A stretch of 64,000 nucleotides of DNA from Trichoplax sp. H2 (lineage: Eukaryota > Placozoa > Uniplacotomia > Trichoplacea): contig NOWV01000118.1 in the NCBI GenBank assembly GCA_003344405.1, forward strand, positions 62,001 to 126,000, given 5' to 3'. Both the position numbers and the translations under genes were made by a program. A model generated the notes under the pieces. It did not search any database. It saw only the letters and a program-made list of their open reading frames with translations, and had not been told where the DNA came from. The number at the start of each line of letters is the position of its first letter. Position 1 is the stretch's first letter. Below, piece by piece: positions 18,501 to 33,200 of the stretch.

Positions 18501-21500
18501 CATTTCGTAAAGTAATAAAGGTTTATGCTTTAGAGTAGATAAAATGCTGTTGTATTTTAATTTACGGTTATGTTTTGTTGATAAGTTAAATAAATCGAAT
18601 TTAATATATTCCTTCACTATCTTGCGTTATTCGTTACAACAGAGAGTAGAAATAAATAGATAGATTTCTATCATGATTATTAGAATTAAAAGTAATTTTT
18701 TAATTAGTAGATAATTGCTAACAATAGTGTCTGGATAATTTAATTAGTATGTCATACTGTACTAAAGTCATGTAAATAGTGAAGGAGAAAGGCTATTGAT
18801 TTTCTATCGATTCTTTAGAGTGACATAAATAAAAACCAATTTTGACTTTTAAAATCGAAATTAAATCGGCTCCATTTGTTTATTCTATGCGATTTCTGCA
18901 AATAATGTAAACTTTATTAATTTGATATATTAAGAAATTGAAATCTAGTAAATATCTGTGGAATTTAATTAGAGATGAGAAAGTTAACATTTTTATAACA
19001 ATATTTAATACTGCAAAAATATAGTGCTAACATTGGATATCCTAATAGTTCATATCACATTGGTAATACACTATACTAATAAATGTTCTAGTAAAGACTT
19101 CAAGAATTAATTTATGAAAGCAAACCATAAGTTTTTAAAAAAGTTTCAAGCATCTTTAAGCTTACTAGTATCGAATACGATAATAATTATAATATACGTG
19201 ATTGTGAAAGAATAGACGAGAAATAGAGTTTTACTTCTGACATCGATAGTGTAAATTAAGGTCATTCTATTCAAGAGTGTTAATGCAAAGTAGTTCAGCA
19301 CCAGTAGTTAAGGAAGATAAAGCTACGTAGAAAAATGTACTTAAATTTATCATTTTGTCACGAATACACTAATGACATGAGATGATATTTTTCTGTTGTA
19401 TTTCCGATTAATTTTTCAACATAATATCTTTAATTATATCTTCTTCCATTGATTATATCTTCTTCCATTGATTCAGTCATCTTGTTCATCACAACGATCC
19501 TTATTTCATCAATAATTGAATATCTCAACTGGGAAAAATTATTGATAGTTTTCTTTCAAATTCAATTCTTTTATGAAAGCTGAAATTATCTACTGCAAAT
19601 GCTGACCATAAAATTCAATTTATTTAATTATGACGACTTTCTTTATTATTATATTCGTTTTCTTCCCCTATTAATAATATATAACTAACAAAGGTTGATA
19701 TCTATCTCGAATGTATTTATTAATAAATTCAAGTTTTTATTTTCATTTATTATTAATATATTTTTAATTAATATCTATCAAGATGTTATTTTAACGTTCT
19801 ATGCAAATGTTGTTATCTAATTAAAGTGATTAATAGAAAACATTTTTTTTATTTTAATTAGATAATGAAAGAATGAAATTATTTTTTTTAGTCTTTCATC
19901 TTGAGTATAATACAAGGTTAAAATCTAATTCACATATTTATTAACATTAGGAATTGAGAAATGATTAATATCCATTCGGCAGATATTGTTGTTGATATTG
20001 AAACAATAGTTTAATTACCGTTAATGTCGATGGAATCTATTGAAATTTTACTTTAATTAATTTCGATAATTATTCAACGCTTGAAACATGATATTATACC
20101 TATTGATTCTCACTTTTTATACTTCCACGTATTTTAGTTGATGATATTCTACTTGTAAAGATTGACAATCCAATCTCTTACGTCAATTCAACATTGCAAT
20201 TAAACTATTATGTAGGTTTTTCCATTCATTCGCTTAACTTGATATATCGATAGCAATAGTGATGCAGAATTCATTATCTATTTAATCTACATGTAGATAT
20301 ACGACGTCTAAGCTTCTGTAGTCGAAGGGTATCGAACTAATACGATTTTAAATCATCAGCACAATCGTTGGATAAAAATACTAGTTTAATTGAGCAATTG
20401 AATAAATTTTGATGCTTTGCTCAAGCCATAACGGACTAGCTGAATAATTTCAATCATAAGTTGGATTTGAATTAAAATCTGTTATTTCTTCACGTCTACA
20501 TCCAATCATTTGAAGGTAAGTTGAAGAAATAAATAAATAATCTTGTCATAAAATTCTGTTTGAAAATGTTGTAGTCATGATATCAATATTGACCAAATCG
20601 GAGTCCTTTTTCTTGACGAAATGGTCCCTCTAGTACACTTTTTCGGATATGGTTGTTTGGTATTTCTACCTTTTTACTTTAAAATTTTGATATATAGCTC
20701 TGCATGGTAAATTCCCTTGTAGATACACATTTTGTTGTGAGACTAAAGCTGAATGGATATTTTCCTAGAATTATCATATCATAAGTTGTACAAAACTTAT
20801 TGCTAGCAACAAAAATTAATTTTTGCCTTCGATAGGGTTGATTTTATTAGTATTCTCTTGCCAATCAATAATTTTTTCTTACTTTTTTTTTACCGGCAAT
20901 CAGTGATGTTCTGCGGCTAGTCTTTAGTTGAAATGTTCCTTAAAGCATAATGTCGATATTTGATCGGGAGCCTAACCATTATAGTTGTAGTTGTAACATG
21001 CAATTCATTAATTGTTCTTGTCTTAGCAAAGTTAGAGGTGAATATATTTAACAAACTAGACATAGCAACCTATTTTTCACTTGCCTCAATTATCAAACAT
21101 TCAACTATTGTTATCTAAAAGAATTTAAGACCACATTTATGATGTATCCTGTTTTGATTGTATTCTACGTATTATTTGCTTTTTTTCTTCCTTTTTTCTT
21201 GTTTTGTTTGATTGCATGTAATGATAATGTACTATAGTTTAGAGTAATAAGATTTTTTATTTTACTCTTGGTCTTCATTATTTCCTCTAATTGTGGTACA
21301 ATAACTATTCTTGGCTGATATGACTGTTTTATATCCACATTTTATTCAATTTTCCCTGCTTATAATACCGGTAAGCTCCATTTAATGGATACCAATTCGA
21401 CGAATTGACTGTACTCTGTAGCGATTATAGTCATCTTAGTCTATATGAATCAAGATTGGATAATGATCATTTACAGTAATTAGTATCGATGAAAGTTGTC

Positions 21501-21850
21501 ATGAGATGTAGATTAATAAGCAGTTGTAATTAACAGAATAATAATTTGCCAAATACAAACAAGGTAACGATACAGGCATACATGTATATTTAATATGGGC
21601 CTAACTGAATTGTAATCAAAGACTACAAAAAGATCACCATGGCAAAGCTACGTACGAGCTATTTTGATGCGATCAACATATTTAGATATTGCTTTTGAAT
21701 TATTCATGAATCACTATCGTCCAATTTGCCAACCATTTATAAATATCCAAGAGGACTATTATACCGTAATAATAGAATAGTATACCTCTAAACTTAATTC
21801 TAGCTGTCGTATTATTGTTGTAGTTGTGTTATTTATAATTGATTCAGGTT
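15591..21850. other. Gene-poor AT-rich spacer
   Basis: No open frame with a recognisable domain and no splice-paired exon series was found. One tandem duplication of about 20 bp (ATTATATCTTCTTCCATTG twice) occurs at 19434-19473. The remainder is AT-rich sequence without visible structure. Confidence 0.5.
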
Positions 21851-21859
21851 GAACTGTAG

Positions 21860-22340
21860 ACTATGGCATAATATTGATGTTAATTATAGCGGAAGTAGAA
21901 TGAGATGAATACACGTAAATCTATACGTTCGTAGACTCGTGTTTTACATTCTAGATTTTAAATTTATGTCGATATAGTGATCTTCTACTCCACGCTATCA
22001 TAATATCGATATTCATTGGAAGGGAACTAGAGTGAGATTAATCACCGTAAACCTATAAGTTCATAGATCAGTATTTTCGATTGTGGATAGGAAGATTAAG
22101 TTTAGGGCGACAGCGATCTTTCACTCTATTTTATATTTTAATGTTGGCATAATATCGATGTTTACCAATATCCTTGAATCTACACATACGTAGATTGGTA
22201 ATTTAGATTACATTGAGTGAGATTAATTTGATGGCAACGGTAATCTTCCACTCTACTTCATATTTTAACCATAGCATAATAAGAGTAGTTAGTTGATGAC
22301 GAAAGAGATCTTCTACTCTACTTCATAACTAATTACAGTA
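21860..22340. repeat. Diverged tandem repeat, unit about 134-148 bp, about four copies
   Basis: The anchor CATAATATCGATGTT (with variants) recurs near 21868, 22000, 22148 and, degraded, 22272. Each is followed by a TGAGATTAAT-like block and a GATCTTCTACTCTACTTCATA-like block. Copies have drifted strongly, so the array looks old. Confidence 0.7.
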
Positions 22341-23199
22341 GGCTGCAGACATAATAACAAATAGAGTACTGCCCTACTAAGCCTAAATATTGATGAATAG
22401 GCATTGCTGAAAGCTCAATGCCATAATGTTTCAAATGTGGAATAGAGAAGATTGATTCCTGCTACAGACTTTCGAATAAGCATAAACGCCGCTAATAAAA
22501 GACCCTAATGCCAGTAATATTGATCCAGATGATCCATTGATTGTATCATTCATTAATCAACTTTTATTCAATATCATTGATTGTCTTAACCATCCTGTTT
22601 TCTTCTTGAATGGTCTAACTTTTCCTTTTCGCTTTCCAATCCGATTGAATTCAATTTCTATATCATACTTTTACTTCATTAAATGTAAATCAATGAAACG
22701 GTACGATAACACAGTAGTATAATTGACTTGGGATTCCTATAAAGGCCGCTGGCATCACTAGCTCATTAATATGATAGCTATGTTGCTTGTAGCTTGAAGA
22801 ACTACAATGAAGAACATCATCTTTTGTAAGCCAGATAAATCAAATATCGAGCGCTAGATCCGAATACTAATAGCTCCATTTTTGTTTGCTTTCGTTTTAT
22901 TCCCGATTAGAAGCACAATGAAGTGTTCCGTTATACCTATGGAGTAGGAATTGAGTAATAGGACTGAATGGTGCGCTACTCTGCATAGCACGCTACCTCG
23001 CTATATATTATCTGATAATGCTATACTGAATACCAACGAGGAAAATTCCAGTTTTGAGATCATTTTCTATTCAAAGTTCAGAGTACAATGCTCAAAATGG
23101 TTAGAAAAGATACTGAAATACTACTACAGTATGTTGAAGAGAGATATTTCAGTTCAGAGATGATGGTAAAGTGCTATTGATGATAAATGTAGTATAGAA

Positions 23200-23960
23200 G
23201 AGCAGAGACTACTAGAAAAGTGCAAACAGATTTTTTGCTAGTAGTTTCATATTACAGAGTATAGTAGCAGAAAGAAAACCATTAGTGTATAAATATCCAT
23301 GAAAGAAGGTTGAGGGTGCTGGAGGCGAGGAGAGTAACATCGATAAAACACAGACCTAGTACTTGGTCAAGAAAGCTTTCTTAATAGCCTGTATATATTT
23401 ATGGGTCTATATGCCTATTACTAAACGAAAGAAAAGTATTCAATATGCAAGTAGAGGTGTAGCAACGATTAATGGGCGCTAAAGGTAACGCAGAGGAATG
23501 GAAAGTAACTCAGATAAACATAAACCTAGTAGTACTATGCTAGTGCTGTGATTAATCAAGAAAGCTTTCTTAGCTGTATAGTAATAGAAGTAAAGTATTT
23601 AGTGTGTATAAGTAGACTTGGAGCAGGAACTTTTAAGAGAAAATCTTTGAAATTCTCTGAAGTGGAGTAATGGCCTATGAGTGCTAAAATTAACGCAAGG
23701 GAGTGGAGAGCAATTCAGATAAACACTGGCCTAGTGCTATGCTCGATCAGGAAAGCATTTTTAGCTGTATGGCAATAAGAAGAAAACTATTTAGTGTGCA
23801 AGTAGAAGTGTGGGGAGGTGGAAGGATTTATGAGCTGCCAAAGGTAAACACAGACCTAGTGCTGTAGGGAATTAAGAAAGCTCTCTAAGATGTCTAGTAA
23901 ACTAGCAATAAGAAGGAAACAATTTTGGGCGCAAGAATATGGCAAGGGACGGTTAATGTC
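23200..23960. repeat. Diverged tandem repeat, unit about 125-205 bp, four copies
   Basis: The block ACACAGACCTAGTGCT...CAAGAAAGCTTTCTTAGC...GTAATAAGAAG recurs starting near 23353, 23523, 23727 and 23852. Unit length is uneven because of internal insertions and deletions. No coding potential was seen. Confidence 0.7.
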
Positions 23961-24039
23961 ACTTTATATTTCACTGTATAAAGAATCCCTGAAATAAACT
24001 CTATAGTTTGGATTGCTCTGACAATATGCTAGAATCTTC

Positions 24040-24480
24040 TAAATTGGGCTAATAACGCTACAATTGCATCACTGATTTGAAATTGCTATCGTAAAACCAA
24101 GCTATTGAGGAAGGACGTTATCACGAAAAATGGATATAGAATGGAGGATAGTTTAGCTTAAATCTATTTAATCTTATATTACAAATTAGGTTAATATCGC
24201 TACGTTTCATCGCTAACTTGAGATTGCTATCCTAAACTATAGAGAATGGATATTGGTATCTAGAATAGATATGAATGGAGGATGATTTAGCTTAAATCTA
24301 TTTAATCTAATAATACAAACTAGGCTAATAGCGCTACATTTCATCTCTGATTTAGAATTGCTATCGTAGACTAGCGAGAAGGGAAGTTTTCATGTAGGTT
24401 GAATAAAGAATGGAGGATTGTTTAACTTATTAAATCTATTTAATCTGATAACACAAACAGTTTAATTGTCATCATCAATG
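24040..24480. repeat. Diverged tandem repeat, unit about 135 bp, about four copies
   Basis: The blocks GGCTAATAGCGCTACATTTC, GATTTGAGATTGCTATCG and TTAAATCTATTTAATCT recur with anchors near 24048, 24189, 24323 and a partial one near 24455. The array directly follows the 23.2-23.96 kb array but has a different unit. Confidence 0.75.
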
Positions 24481-26512
24481 AGTCCTGCAGTATTTGACTT
24501 TGATGAAATAACCCACTTAGGCCTAGTATAGATTTGAGCATGATCAAAGAGCGATTATATCATTAATTAAATTATAGATAGAGAATTAATCGACCACCCA
24601 GCTCATGCTATTTGGCCTACTTGTTTACTGACTTGGAGAATAGTTCACCGTGTTCTATCAGTTTGTGGTACTTACTAGCTGTAAACGAAATCATGATTGA
24701 GCGTTCCATCATGTTGCTTAATGCACTAATAAGTTGGAAACTGGCTTTTCGGGAGGGCAAGTTTAAAAAATATAAGTACAGTTAATTAATAGTTCCTGGA
24801 AAAGGATGCAACAGTTTAAACTAGTCCATCTATATTAACTTACTCATAGACTATAAGTGGAAAGCAGAATCTTGTTAAACAAGTTAAATGGAAGCTATCC
24901 CCCTCCACTTAGTGCAGAAAATAATCGCAGCGGGTTCAAAGTTCAACCATGCAATCGTTCAAGGATAATCTCAAGTAGAGCATTTAATAGCCATCCTTTA
25001 AGTTCGACATTGTTAAATGATGGAATCAAGACAGGAAAGTAGCAAATACTAACTTGTAATATCTAGCCAATGCTGATTAATTTATTGCTTTCATTATTTG
25101 TTAGCAAACGCTTAGTCAGAATTGAGTCAATTCTGACTCCATCAACGAAAACTGATCCATGGAATTCTGGTCAATTCCTATCAGTTAGGACTAGCAATTA
25201 TGATCACTTTAATAATCCTACTTTGCATTACTAATGATGATATGATCGCTGCTGCTATTTATAAAGTATAAAATCTCATATGCAATAAACTCGTGGATGA
25301 TTAATTATCCAAAATATCAAAAAAGAGGATCAAAAGTAAGAAAATTAGCGTGAAGGAGGACAATAATAATGCACCTAGCCAGCCGACTTTCAGCTTCGAA
25401 TTCCAGGATTAAACCTTACCTTCATAAAAAAAATAGTAATTCACATAGTGACAATGAAGAATTGTAGATCCAATTCGAACAATTTAGCGAGTGCAAGTCA
25501 TGAGAATTACTTGAATGAAGTTACCTTAACAAATAAGATGGATAACGGTTAAAGGATAACGATGAAAAACTATTGACTAATAACTAGTAAACAGTAATGA
25601 GTCACTATTGACTAATGCATAACTCAATAAGAAATCATAAATTATAATTTATGACCAATTAAAATCTTAAAATGAATTACAAATGGCGATGAACAGTTAA
25701 TTTTAATGAAAAGGCATGGTGAACAATCCAATTATCCGTGAGGATAGTTCCTATTCCTGGAAAACTAGAAATTGCTGTACTTCATAATAGATTTAAGTGT
25801 ATAAATAACAACTGTCGTATTGAAAAGCTGCCCTATCTGTTCTACTATAAGCTCTTCGTTAATAATGATCCATTTCAGTTTGTCGACCTAATCAATGAAA
25901 ATATTAGGCTTCGTAGTGTCTCATTCTTTTTTTCTAATATCAATTTTATATACAGCAGCTTGCACACTCATTTCTATGCACAAGGCGTTATTGTTTGCTA
26001 AATTAAATTGAATTCATTTTCAACCATTACTTATCCTCTTACCATTTACGATCAGAGTAAACTATCTTTAGAATAGAAAAAAGATGAATGATATTAATTA
26101 TCAATTTATAATGAATTGTCCTAGAATAATTTTGAATCTTGCTATTCCAGCAGGATAGGTCTCACTATCCCCAATCCGTCTTCTATCACTTATACCATGT
26201 ATTATCCAAGCCATGAAACATAAACCCATCTCTCCTCCACCTGCCCATAACTCCATGTCATAGCAAGAATTTCAATCAATTAATTAATTAATTAATTGTA
26301 AACTTCTGACAGCATGGTCATTATAATATAATTAATTTATACTATAAATTAGATTATTCATGTTATAAAATAATTTGAACCAATCAATATGGTGGGAAAT
26401 GTATTAAGTTGTGTCTTGTAAAATCACATGATTGCCGCCATTATCATGATTGGATAGGTTTTAGCACGAGCTGATGATTTGATTTCAAAAGAAAATCTCA
26501 TTAAGCTATTCT
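24481..26512. other. Spacer with simple repeats
   Basis: No gene recognised. It contains an (AATT)n run at about 26279-26297. Open frames of 60-87 codons (24857-25042, 25738-26001) show no domain. Confidence 0.5.
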
Positions 26513-26545
26513 ATATATAAGCCCGTAGTAAACGCAAACCTTCTA
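26440..26545 (+). promoter_or_regulatory. Candidate core promoter upstream of LMO4
   Basis: A TATATATAAGC sequence at 26513-26522 resembles a TATA box and is followed by a rare GC-rich step. An inverted CCAAT (ATTGG) lies about 60 bp upstream and a CACATG E-box-like hexamer about 85 bp upstream. It sits about 0.85 kb before the LMO4 start. TATA-like strings are common in AT-rich DNA, so this is a suggestion only. Confidence 0.25.
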
Positions 26546-27251
26546 ATATTGATAATAAAAAACAAGAGCTAAATTATTAACACACATAATTCAATACAGT
26601 CAGTCCCCTTGTGGAATGCAATCCATGTTATTACCATCAGAATTTTATCCAATAATTAGCTTGACTGATACTCATCCAACTCTCTATCACCTTTGACTTG
26701 TCATGCCAATGCTTGCTTTCTTCCATTTAATGGCAAATTGACTATTACATCGATTATTCTCTCAGAATCTTATTCTTTCCATGTTAAAAAAAATCGATTG
26801 CCTATTCATTCGGTGAGCTATAATTGAAGATTAAAGTTTTCGGATTGCCCATGATGTAGAATAAGCATCATTCTTTCTTTCTTCCATCACCAGTCATCGA
26901 TGGTAACGATGAATTACTCATATCGAGTAATGGATATACTTTAAATGATGGAATTAGATTTGGAAGAAATTGATTTTAAGTGTTTTCTGTTTTACGGGTT
27001 TTTCATTAATTGCAATGGATAAACAATTGCAAATTGGATATAGAGTTGGAGCTTTCCAACTTGTACTATTATCGTAACGAAATTTTATCCTTCCTCTATT
27101 AATTTTTCTTATGTTCCAACTCTATTATTTTAGGTCGATCCATTTCTTGCCTAGACTGACCGCTGTCATTAATCAACCTAAGGCAGTTTTTTTCTTCTTA
27201 ATCACTATTCGACATTGATTACTTCCTCCTCTACTTTCAACTTCAATCTAT

Positions 27252-27288
27252 CTATATATATATATATGAGTATATATATGAGTATATC
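27252..27288. repeat. TA-rich microsatellite
   Basis: A run of TA dinucleotides interrupted by two GAG steps, just upstream of LMO4 exon 1. Similar (TA)n runs occur at 31431-31448, 54356-54371 and about 63609-63620. Confidence 0.9.
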
Positions 27289-27375
27289 CATAAAAAAAAC
27301 TATTTTATCCGATTTATCTCTTTCTTGGTGGCTCTTTTAAATTAATCATTTTAATTACTATTGACGAACATCACT

Positions 27376-30217
27376 ATGTATACATGTGCTGGTTGTGGAA
27401 CTGAAATTCGCGATAAACATCTTCTCTTGTCGATGGATAGGCATTGGCATGTTAACTGTTTAAAATGTTCTTGCTGTGGCATAAGATTAGATGACGTAGC
27501 AACAAAATGCTATTACAAATCTGGCTTGATTTTATGTCAACGAGATTATATCAGGTGTGTTATTACTTCCATATTAATTGTTATTCTTTTAAACTTATGT
27601 ATCTATTTCTTTGATGATGAGATTTAATTTACCCAACTCAGATCACAAACTCAGACACTAAAATAAATCCGTAGTTTCTATAGTTACTATTTGTTAAACC
27701 AGGGCATGATCGAATAATATTTTTTAAATTAATCTCTTTTTATGAATTAGTTTAATTGCGTAATATTTTTTGTAAGTGCTTACCGGTACTTTTTTTCTTT
27801 TTTCGTTATCAAATTAAACCTACCTTCTATTTGATGTTATGTTTTAATATCATGGATAGTAAGCCATTTATTTTTACAAATTAGCTATTACTAGAATATT
27901 AACCCAATTTTTAAGGCAGTTCTCCGTCAGTTATAATTTTTTTTTACCTTGATCCATTTTATTAGCAATTGTTGAAAAAAAGAGGTTATAGCCGACTTAG
28001 TCGCTCTGATTGACTACAGCGTCATCTAAGTAAATGATTGGCTTCTATTTTCTTCTTGAATATATATTACAAGGTATCATTTTGACACGAAATGGTTGAA
28101 AGGATTCAGTTTAGCAATATCAGATAGAATTTATCATGACATCGATAGCACTTTTTTTAGTTATATTAAGGTTTATGTACTTATATGATTAGACTATGTT
28201 ACAGTAAATTACCATCAGATCTTAGATGATCTAATAAGTTCTTTTTCGCTACTAAGACGTGCTCAATCGACATATTTTTATCGCAATGGACCTGATTTTG
28301 CGTAAGACAAACTTATTTGATCGTAAAAAATTAAAAATCTTCTTCAAGACAGCTGCCTTCAACGAAGATATCATACAGATTCAACATTAAGGCAGTAGTT
28401 CAGCAGTAGAATCTTGAAATTTCTATTTATGCTAGCATTACAGTTCGCATTAATTTTGGTGTTGTATATATATTTAATCAATCTATCTCTTATTTTAACA
28501 CCGATCATTAATATCAATAATGCTATTTTGATGTCGTTTAAGACCAGTTATCATTTTTTCGCCATGACTGCTGACTATCATGTCATCACTAATAAATTCC
28601 ATTTATTTTGATCTCTTTTATTGACACTTTTCTTTTCATTATATACAGCCACGTTAATTGATTTCCTTTCAGTCAATTTCTTCTTAAACTTGTTTATTCT
28701 TTTCTTTGCAATCCATTGATTTAAATTCCGATTTAATTAAACCATTACATGCTGTAGGGGAATACTTAAGGGGAAATGAGGCATGATTGTTTTCGTCATC
28801 GGTAACCAAACGATTGTTCAATGTTATTCAATAATAGTTGTGAAGGCCATAACACTATTGTCTATTAATTTTTTAATTCTCATGGTAGGGAAACTAATTT
28901 ATCATAGTAAAGCATGTTAGGATTGCTAATTGAATTGCGTGGTTTGAATAAATCAAGTAATTGTTTTCAGTTGGGTGAAAGTCGTTTACTTCAATATATG
29001 TAAACTTGCTATACATAACTACATCCTCCATAGACACCGATATTTTTATAGGGATTAAATATCCTACTATTTTCTAATTATCTTCACTTATTCAACTTGA
29101 AATCGTTCAACAAAATGAAATGAAATGATTCTCATTGTCATCATATTCAACCCTGTTAGACACCAGGTGTACAAGATAACTGTAGTTGAGCATTTAAGGT
29201 TAGCTCAATTTTTCTCATCAATCGCAATCTTTTTTTAACGAATAATATCTTCAAACAATATTATGAATTAAAGGTGAAGAAAAGCAATAAGCAAGAAGAA
29301 TACGGTGTGATTCTCTTTTTTCCCCCTTGTCATTAATAGAACTTATCAATTAGAATAATTCAATCATTTTCTATTCTATTCAACCATGAAATATTATCCC
29401 AAGGTTAAATTCGTTTTAACTTTTCAATCCAAAAGGAGAGAGAGAGAAAGAGGAAAAATCGATATTTAAAATTGTACAATGACTTACTATGAGTTGCCTA
29501 AGAGAAGAAAAGAGTATTAGGTTGGCAGAGGCTACTCATCAGTTGACAAGTTTTTTATGATTTAATAACATTATGATCTGTTTCCAATTAATTTTAATTA
29601 CACCTATTATCTTTTTTGATATCATTAAAAATGATTGCTTTTATAATTAGTATAGCTCATATCACAAGATTACATAATATTCTGATTCATTGGTTTACAC
29701 TTCTACAGTATAATCATAAACTGATCTTAGCAATAAATTGATTATACTTTATTACTTCGTCATTCTTATTATGATAATTATATTGATCATGATGATTACA
29801 TATATTGATTTTTATTACTCGTTATTGTTGTTATGATAATTAATATTTATAATAGCATGGTAGTATTCTTATTTGACTACAGTATGAAATGATGATTGTA
29901 TTCTTTCATCTTCAAAGTTTCTTTATAGATCATAAAACATGTCATAATATTAAATGCCACTATTACTATTCTACAGGCGCTTTGGTAGTGGTGGCAGCTG
30001 TGCAGGTTGTCTTCAGGCAATATCACCCGACGAGATGGTTCTCAAGTTAAATCAGAGAGCTTACCATCCCAATTGCTTTACCTGTGTAGTATGTACAAGT
30101 CGATTAACATCGGGTGATCGTTTCCGACTAGTTAACGGCCATATAGTATGTGAACATCACAGTAATACATCGTTGGCTACAAAGAAGACGATGAATAATT
30201 CTTTATGCCGGAGCTAA
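27376..30217 (+). CDS. LMO4: LMO4-type LIM-only protein, two coding exons
   Basis: Exons 27376-27554 and 29977-30217 join across a phase-2 intron (AG|G, Arg) to give 139 residues. LIM1 runs from Cys4 (CAGCGTEIRDKH, WHVNCLKCSCC, ILCQRDYIR); LIM2 follows (FGSGGSCAGC, ELV-like segment, YHPNCFTCVVC, SGDRF, VCEHH). The double-Cys CSCC, the Gly-rich step at the start of LIM2 and GDRFxxxNGxxxCEH are LMO4 marks. All zinc ligands are present and no homeodomain follows: the frame stops 19 residues after LIM2. LMO4 proteins are nuclear adaptors that bind LDB/CLIM cofactors and can compete with LIM-homeodomain factors. The ATG is only three codons before LIM1, so an upstream exon could add residues; vertebrate LMO4 is about 165. 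Convergent with the Lhx3/4 gene. Confidence 0.9.
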
Positions 30218-33200
30218 AAATTCCGATCATTAGCTATCAATAATAATATGAATTTGAAGTCAATCTTAGTCTTACATAACATTTTATGTCGAACTGAATT
30301 TCGACAAAAAAGATACATGAAGGAGAGAAAAATTTTATTAACATTACAAGTGTTCTGATTTTAAAATTATCATCACCCACATTGCAAATGTAATAAGATC
30401 TTGAATTATTAAAATATGAAGGAAATTAAGTTGTTGAGTAAGAAATTATTAACGATTATGATAGTATTACATAATACGTATTTCTTGATTTTCCTTAAAA
30501 CCGATAGAAATTTTAAATTCGATTTGCATTTAATACAGAGTCTAGGTAATTTGGCTTTTATCCCTTAGCTACTTATTTTATAAATATAGGGCGTAATTTT
30601 GTAGTATAAAATTGTAGTGTCCTATTACAGCGATGTAAATTTCCCTATTCATAATTTTAACTTCAATCACGAAGAAAAGCACTTTTCCTTTTTATTCTCA
30701 ATTTAAAGTATATTATTCCATACTATCAAAGCTTGAGAGCATCTAAAGACGAACTAATTGACGCATATATATTCGTATATACAATAAATAAGTTGTAATA
30801 AAATGCCAACTAATTATGAACTAGTAGGTATCTCTATATAAAAATGAAAAACAGTGCTAATATAATTGCAATACTGTATATGTAATGATATTATCATTAT
30901 CACTTTTATTATATACCGTATCGTTAGACACGTATGTTCATGCTTAGAATAGCTTCTTTCGGTACAAGAATATATTGTAGTGAACGTAAAGTTCTATCTA
31001 CGGTATAGTACTTATGCAAGCGTAACATGGATAACTATTTGTCCAGGATGCAGTAGAAGGCTGACAAGCACTTTCCAACTTTATCTCATTAAAGCTATAG
31101 GCAACTATATTCGAGATGTTGTACAGCTTTGATATCGCAATAAAATTATAAAATCTAATAATGTAATCATCTCATATAAAATGTCATCAGAAATATACAA
31201 TTATCAATATTATCTTCTTGACCTTAAAACGGTAAAAACCCAAGATCAAATACTAAATTATTTGATTATCAAAACGCATTTCTGTAATCACTTATAAATA
31301 AAATTATGCATAAATTATGACAGGCTAAAGGGGATCTGGTAAATTAATCTAATGGTATCCATTTACTTTTACCTATTTTGTAAATTAAAGAACAACAAAT
31401 TCTTATTTATTATATTGGCAGTTTAATGATTATATATATATATATATGCACCTTAGCAGTTTATATCGTTCAGTACACATGGGATGACCTTTTATATTCA
31501 TGATGAAATCAATTAACTAATTAGTATTGTGTAAACAAATAGGTATATTTACTTTATGTCTTCTTAACATTGTAGTCAATTACTGGAAATAAGATAATAA
31601 TATATTATTATACTTGGCAAGTAAAGAAGCGATTAACTAATTTGTTCAAAGAAATCATTACAGAGTCGATTTGCCAAAGCAACCGATTTAAAGCTTTTTT
31701 TAAACTATCACCTGATAGGCCGTATCAATTTTTCTAATTAGTCCATGAACAGATTTATTATTAGAATATACAGTGACGTATCTAAGATACTGGGATTCTT
31801 CCGTTGGTATATCGTTATATTAAGTTATTTACTAGAATAAAAGATATAGGGATTGCTTATTTTTCGCTTACAAAATAAATAACAATAATTTATAATTGGA
31901 AAGAGATTGTTGACTGGCAGCAGAATCGTAAAATTAATATAAAATTAAGTTCATCTGCACATGTTTTCAATGATGATTAAACAATCAACTTGAAGTGATC
32001 GGTAATTAATTTTGCGATATAGCTTCAGTATCATATGCAGCTTGATGACCTATTTGCACTACCAACTGGAAGAAGCTACCATATCAGATTATGTTTCTTA
32101 CTATTATACGCGTAGTTTGTTTGATGTATCGGTAATATTATTTGTATTATTAGATACTCTACTTTAATTCTCCATAGAATAACACAAGAAAGCCTACAAC
32201 CATATATTCTACTTTTCAAATCATCTACCTCAAAGACACCATACGAGATTTTAAAATAAAGTTGATCGATAAACTTATAAACATTTTTTAAAGATGTAGT
32301 TTAGATATTTATTGCTGTAAGAGTATAACCTTAACTTTTAATTGATGATTAACTTTTTTTATGTTTTCAATACTTTAATGTAAAGAACTAAGAATAGGAT
32401 AGCTTTACTGTAAATATTGATCAAGTAGAGTAGATAGTGCTCGTACTCAATGTATGCAATATTTTGCATTTGTTTATGTTGCATGGTACCGTATTATTGC
32501 TATAAGTAGTTAGCTATATCGATTTACTATTGCATTATACTATCTTCTAATATTCGGCTATAATCAACAGAGCGCTAACTTAACAGTAGTCAATCGCCTA
32601 AACTATTACCTAATGTTACTGAATAGGATTTTTGTTAATTGATTATACTATATAATATTCGTAATATCAGTTCCATTGATCTTAATAATAAATTCATTTG
32701 AGAGCCTACAAATGATCAACTACTAGGTTGTTCTAATGTACCCGAGTCATTAAAGCTGCAACTTCTTATATCGATTCACAAGAAGAATTGAAATAAAGGT
32801 ATACTGTACCAATTCATTTTGTTAACCGTTTACAGATGTGTGTTTTATTCCGTTTATTACTGATATATCGCATACTTTATTAATCATAGAAGTCTGTTTT
32901 CATCCAAAATATATTAGAGTGTATGGTTATCTTCCCGAGTATTATCTTAATCTAGACCAAATACTTTGGAGTTGATGGTAATATCAACCATCAGACTTCT
33001 CATTATATGAGATTTCAACTGTTTAGATTTAATAGTAGTACATAATCCGATATTAGAGTAGTAATTTTTAGCTATTCTGCATCATCAATTTTAAGATAAG
33101 AAATAAATATATGCAGCAATTTCTTTCAGAACTATGATAGTAGAATTTATAGTAAAATGATAAGATCGAGCTTATTATAAACTCTATTTAACAGGGAAGA

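Noticed and set aside
27361-27375. Starting LMO4 at the TTG five codons before the ATG
   Set aside because: Animal genes rarely initiate at TTG, and an in-frame ATG at 27376 keeps all of LIM1.
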